Source: Spirogloea muscicola (taxonomy: Eukaryota; Streptophyta; Zygnematophyceae; Spirogloeales; Spirogloeaceae). Taken from it: a DNA stretch of 16,132 nucleotides. Every line of letters begins with the position of its first letter. The stretch's first letter is position 1. Shown here in pieces: positions 15,201 through 16,132 of this stretch. The translations under genes and the position numbers were made by a program. The notes beneath the pieces were generated by a model. It worked only from the letters and a program-made list of their open reading frames with translations. It was not told the DNA's origin and searched no databases. The stretch spans positions 137,116 through 153,247 of the forward strand of contig WELB01000005.1 of the NCBI GenBank assembly GCA_009602725.1, given 5' to 3'.

Positions 15201-16132
15201 AATTGCGGTCCAAAGTCGTAGCGATATGGAGAATGACAGATAAATCACCTGCGCGAGCTGCTGGCGCAGCGCGGCGTTGAGCTCCTGGTTGCGCAGCAGC
15301 TGCGCTGCCAGCGCCGCGCTCTGCTGCTGCCAGCGGTCGAGCCCGCCCAGCGGCCGCCCAAAGGGCTCGTCGCAGCCGCCGTCGCCGCCGTCGCCGCGGA
15401 ACGCGGCTTGGTCGCCGTCCTCCTCCTCCGCCGCCGCCGCGTCCCGCTCCGCTGCGCGCTCGTCCGCCTCCGTCACCACGTACTCCTCGTCCTCATCATC
15501 GTCCTCGTCGACATCATTGCCCATGTCATTGCCGCCACTGCTGCCGGCGCCGCCCTGCGCCCGTCCTGCTGGAGCGGCCACCTCCCGGCGCCGGCGCTGG
15601 CCGCGCGTCCGCGAGCTCGTGCCGCCCTCCTCTGGCTCCTCCTCCTCGCCGCGCGGGCACGCCGAGCCATGTAGCTCCATGGCTGACCAATTGACAGCGG
15701 CACGTAGTCAAATGCGTGCATTACGATTTGGCTCATTCCCAATTTAAGTTCTCCTCTAGTGTCTAGCTTATATCTACTATGATTATTCGTCAATGAAGAT
15801 GCTATTGTCCACCTCCTCGATGACGACTACTGATTACTCCTCAATTTTCTCCTCAGTGTCACGTCCTGTTTGCGATGTTGTATAGAACTTGAAGGTTCTT
15901 CAAGGTGTGGATGAAGTATGGCTTCTAATCGAAGATGGTACTCTGCCGCTTCGAAACGCAATCATTCCGACAGCTAATCCTTGGCGGAGGCGGCGGAGGC
16001 GGAGGCGGAGGTGGGCTCACCAAGGAGCTGCGTCAGCGTCAGCGGCGCCTGCGGCGGGCCCCGCCGGCGTCGCAGCTGCGGCGAGGACGCGCCGCCATCG
16101 CCGCCGCCATCGTCGCTACCGCCGCCGCCGCC
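8927..16132 (-). CDS. Hybrid sensor histidine kinase with PAS and receiver domains (5' partial)
   Basis: A signalling kinase expected to autophosphorylate on His and pass the phosphate to its own C-terminal Asp. Exons on the minus strand: (16132)-16021, 15682-15249, ~14917-14771, 14611-14512, 14302-14154, 13724-13494, 13362-13269, 13135-13058, 12931-12800, 12694-12561, 12387-12343, 12034-11432, 11188-11065, 10868-10756, 10452-9733, 9550-9440, 9265-8927. Phases agree, giving 1221 visible residues plus an unseen start. Order: acidic region, coiled coil, PAS, HisKA with [10 protein letters not shown] (His codon 13091-13089), HATPase_c with N box FNAVKFT, G1 DTGIG, F box LFEKFS and G2 GGAGIGLAI, a low-complexity linker, and a receiver with LLAEDNK, phospho-Asp in [10 protein letters not shown] (9256-9254), VAVTANA and SKPI (Lys 8989-8987). 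No transmembrane segment, CHASE or HPt domain is visible, so the visible part looks soluble. The signal sensed is unknown. Two junctions are uncertain: the third exon's start and the PAS intron. Confidence 0.92.
9440..9550 (-). CDS. Kinase exon: receiver helix 1 to strand 2
   Basis: It encodes [20 protein letters not shown] and [17 protein letters not shown], 37 codons in phase 0 between CCCCAG|GTCAAC and GATCTG|GTACGC. Confidence 0.94.
9733..10452 (-). CDS. Kinase exon: end of HATPase_c, linker, start of receiver
   Basis: It starts [20 protein letters not shown] followed by YFTVPC, the end of the ATPase fold. About 200 residues of Ala/Pro/Ser/Gly-rich linker follow, then [12 protein letters not shown], the first strand and acidic pair of the receiver. 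Confidence 0.93.
10756..10868 (-). CDS. Kinase exon: HATPase_c F and G2 boxes
   Basis: It encodes [34 protein letters not shown] and CKQL. The F box and the Gly-rich G2 box that closes over ATP are intact. The borders are TGACAG|GCATCC and CAGCTG|GTGAGA. Confidence 0.95.
11065..11188 (-). CDS. Kinase exon: HATPase_c G1 box
   Basis: A Gly/Pro-rich lead ends the insertion and the fold resumes with [13 protein letters not shown]. The acceptor is CCCAGCAG|GAGGCG (one CAG earlier also fits) and the donor ATTG|GTATGC. Confidence 0.9.
11432..12034 (-). CDS. Kinase exon: N box plus large low-complexity insertion
   Basis: It begins [20 protein letters not shown] (N box) and then leaves the fold for about 180 residues rich in Ala, Pro and Ser, with a basic run [13 protein letters not shown] at 11575-11537. 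The donor is AAGCAG|GTGCGG. Plant cytokinin-receptor kinases also carry an insertion near this place, but a different sequence. Confidence 0.9.
12343..12387 (-). CDS. Kinase micro-exon of 45 bases: HATPase_c before the N box
   Basis: It encodes the 15 residues [15 protein letters not shown] in phase 0, between CTGCAG|GTGATT and AACGTG|GTGCGC. It supplies [10 protein letters not shown], a constant feature of histidine kinases, and joins directly to VFNAVKFT. Confidence 0.92.
12561..12694 (-). CDS. Kinase exon: start of HATPase_c
   Basis: It encodes [20 protein letters not shown] followed by [20 protein letters not shown] and NVPLQ. This is the usual path from HisKA into the ATP-binding domain. 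Confidence 0.92.
12800..12931 (-). CDS. Kinase exon: rest of HisKA
   Basis: It encodes [40 protein letters not shown] and KSEA, the second helix of the dimerisation domain with the usual ILDLSK ending. The borders are GCCGCAG|GCATGG and AAGCTG|GTTGG. Confidence 0.94.
13058..13135 (-). CDS. Kinase exon: HisKA H box
   Basis: It encodes [20 protein letters not shown] and PLNGVL. The His of [10 protein letters not shown] (13091-13089) is the expected autophosphorylation site. The borders are GATGCAG|ACGAGG and CTCG|GTGAGA. Confidence 0.95.
13269..13362 (-). CDS. Kinase exon: PAS-HisKA signal helix
   Basis: TGCAG|ACGGTC to GGCCG|GTTGGT encodes [20 protein letters not shown] and [11 protein letters not shown], the long helix linking the PAS domain to the dimerisation domain. 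Confidence 0.88.
13494..13724 (-). CDS. Kinase exon: main part of the PAS domain
   Basis: It encodes [49 protein letters not shown] and [10 protein letters not shown]. The pattern, including the closing DITE, is that of bacterial-type PAS domains attached to histidine kinases. No cofactor can be named; the Cys of a LOV domain motif is not present in the visible part. Confidence 0.88.
14154..14302 (-). CDS. Kinase exon: start of the PAS domain
   Basis: CTACAG|AGGAGG joins in phase with the previous exon. An Ala/Thr-rich lead is followed by [17 protein letters not shown], the opening beta strands of a PAS domain. The 3' border is weak: GTCACT at 14153 or GTTCTC at 14165 both keep phase 0. Confidence 0.75.
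14512..14611 (-). CDS. Kinase exon: coiled coil
   Basis: GGCAG|CTCGCGG to CCAG|GTCTGT encodes [20 protein letters not shown] and [13 protein letters not shown], a clear heptad-like helix of the kind that joins sensor domains and supports dimer formation. Confidence 0.8.
14771..14917 (-). CDS. Kinase exon: Ala/Pro-rich segment within the coiled coil
   Basis: It encodes [10 protein letters not shown], a Pro/Ala spacer, and [13 protein letters not shown] before the donor CGGCAG|GTGCCT. The acceptor is uncertain: GTGCAG|CTGGAG at 14917 keeps the frame and the helix, but GGCCAG|CACGTA further up also fits. Confidence 0.65.
15075..15119. repeat. Imperfect 22-23-bp tandem repeat in a kinase intron
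   Basis: ATCTTCCCTTACATTATCAA and ATCTTCCCCTTACGTTATCT open two adjacent near-copies, in an AT-rich part (about 15010-15130) of the intron between the acidic exon and the coiled-coil exons. On the transcribed strand each copy contains GTAAGG, which resembles a splice donor. Confidence 0.7.
15249..15682 (-). CDS. Kinase exon: acidic N-terminal region and coiled coil
   Basis: It runs from GGTCAG|CCATGG, or starts at ATG 15680 if this is the first exon (an in-frame TGA lies about 30 bases upstream), to CGCAG|GTGATT. It contains Glu/Asp runs ([21 protein letters not shown]), a basic RGQRRRRE patch and a final helix-prone segment, [15 protein letters not shown], that begins a coiled coil. It encodes no known domain. 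Confidence 0.75.
15978..16012. repeat. GGAGGC-type purine-rich repeat beside a kinase donor
   Basis: Units of GGCGGA and GGCGGAGGC repeat directly inside the intron next to the donor at 16020. In the transcript this is a CCTCCG-rich stretch. Confidence 0.6.
16021..16132 (-). CDS. Kinase upstream exon, cut by the window edge (tentative)
   Basis: An open frame reads a Gly/Asp-rich stretch, [12 protein letters not shown] and [10 protein letters not shown], up to the donor CTTG|GTGAGC in phase 1. That phase fits an acceptor 336 bases downstream, TTGGTCAG|CCATGG, so it may be the preceding exon. It could instead end a separate gene. No start codon is visible. Confidence 0.45.

Noticed and set aside
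8927-16132. Bacterial origin or contamination of the histidine kinase
   Set aside because: Its domains are bacterial-like, but the coding sequence is split by some 16 introns with consistent phases and shares the base composition of PEX6.

Overview
The window reads as nuclear DNA of a green alga (Chlorophyta). Reasons: coding sequence is broken by many short spliceosomal introns; exons are GC-rich and full of Ala, Gly, Pro and Arg runs, while introns are more AT-rich; there are degenerate TTTAGGG-type telomere motifs; and the two recognisable proteins are a plant-like peroxin and a hybrid histidine kinase. No bacterial operon, rRNA, tRNA, CRISPR array or intact mobile element was seen. The exact lineage cannot be fixed from this sequence.

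Both recognisable genes lie on the minus strand, head to tail. From high to low coordinates: (1) 16132-8927 holds a hybrid sensor histidine kinase, cut at its 5' end by the window edge. I resolve 17 exons, running from an acidic/coiled-coil N-terminal part through PAS, HisKA, HATPase_c (with a large internal insertion) and a long linker to a C-terminal receiver domain. (2) 8926-7290 is the intergenic region: probably a long 3' UTR of the kinase ending near a TGTAA signal at 8219-8215, then a stretch with no convincing gene, then a patch of telomere-like repeats about 90-150 bases before the next start codon. (3) 7289-1368 holds an 11-exon gene for PEX6, the AAA+ ATPase which, with PEX1, pulls the import receptor PEX5 out of the peroxisome membrane. 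(4) 1367-1 carries no gene I can support. It probably includes the PEX6 3' UTR and, at 1-150, a very GC-rich edge that may belong to a neighbour.

The exon models were built by hand from reading-frame continuity, splice sites and family motifs. All exon phases agree: about 1079 residues for PEX6 and 1221 visible residues for the kinase. Two PEX6 introns use GC-AG borders. The first PEX6 exon is out of frame in the sequence as given, but the break coincides with a 14-base tandem duplication containing the window's only N; counting that unit once puts the ATG in frame. Nothing suggests that the two genes work in one pathway. They are an ordinary pair of neighbours: one serves peroxisome biogenesis, the other phosphorelay signalling. 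I did not find a clearly new biological system; the most notable points are gene-structure oddities and unusual insertions in the kinase.
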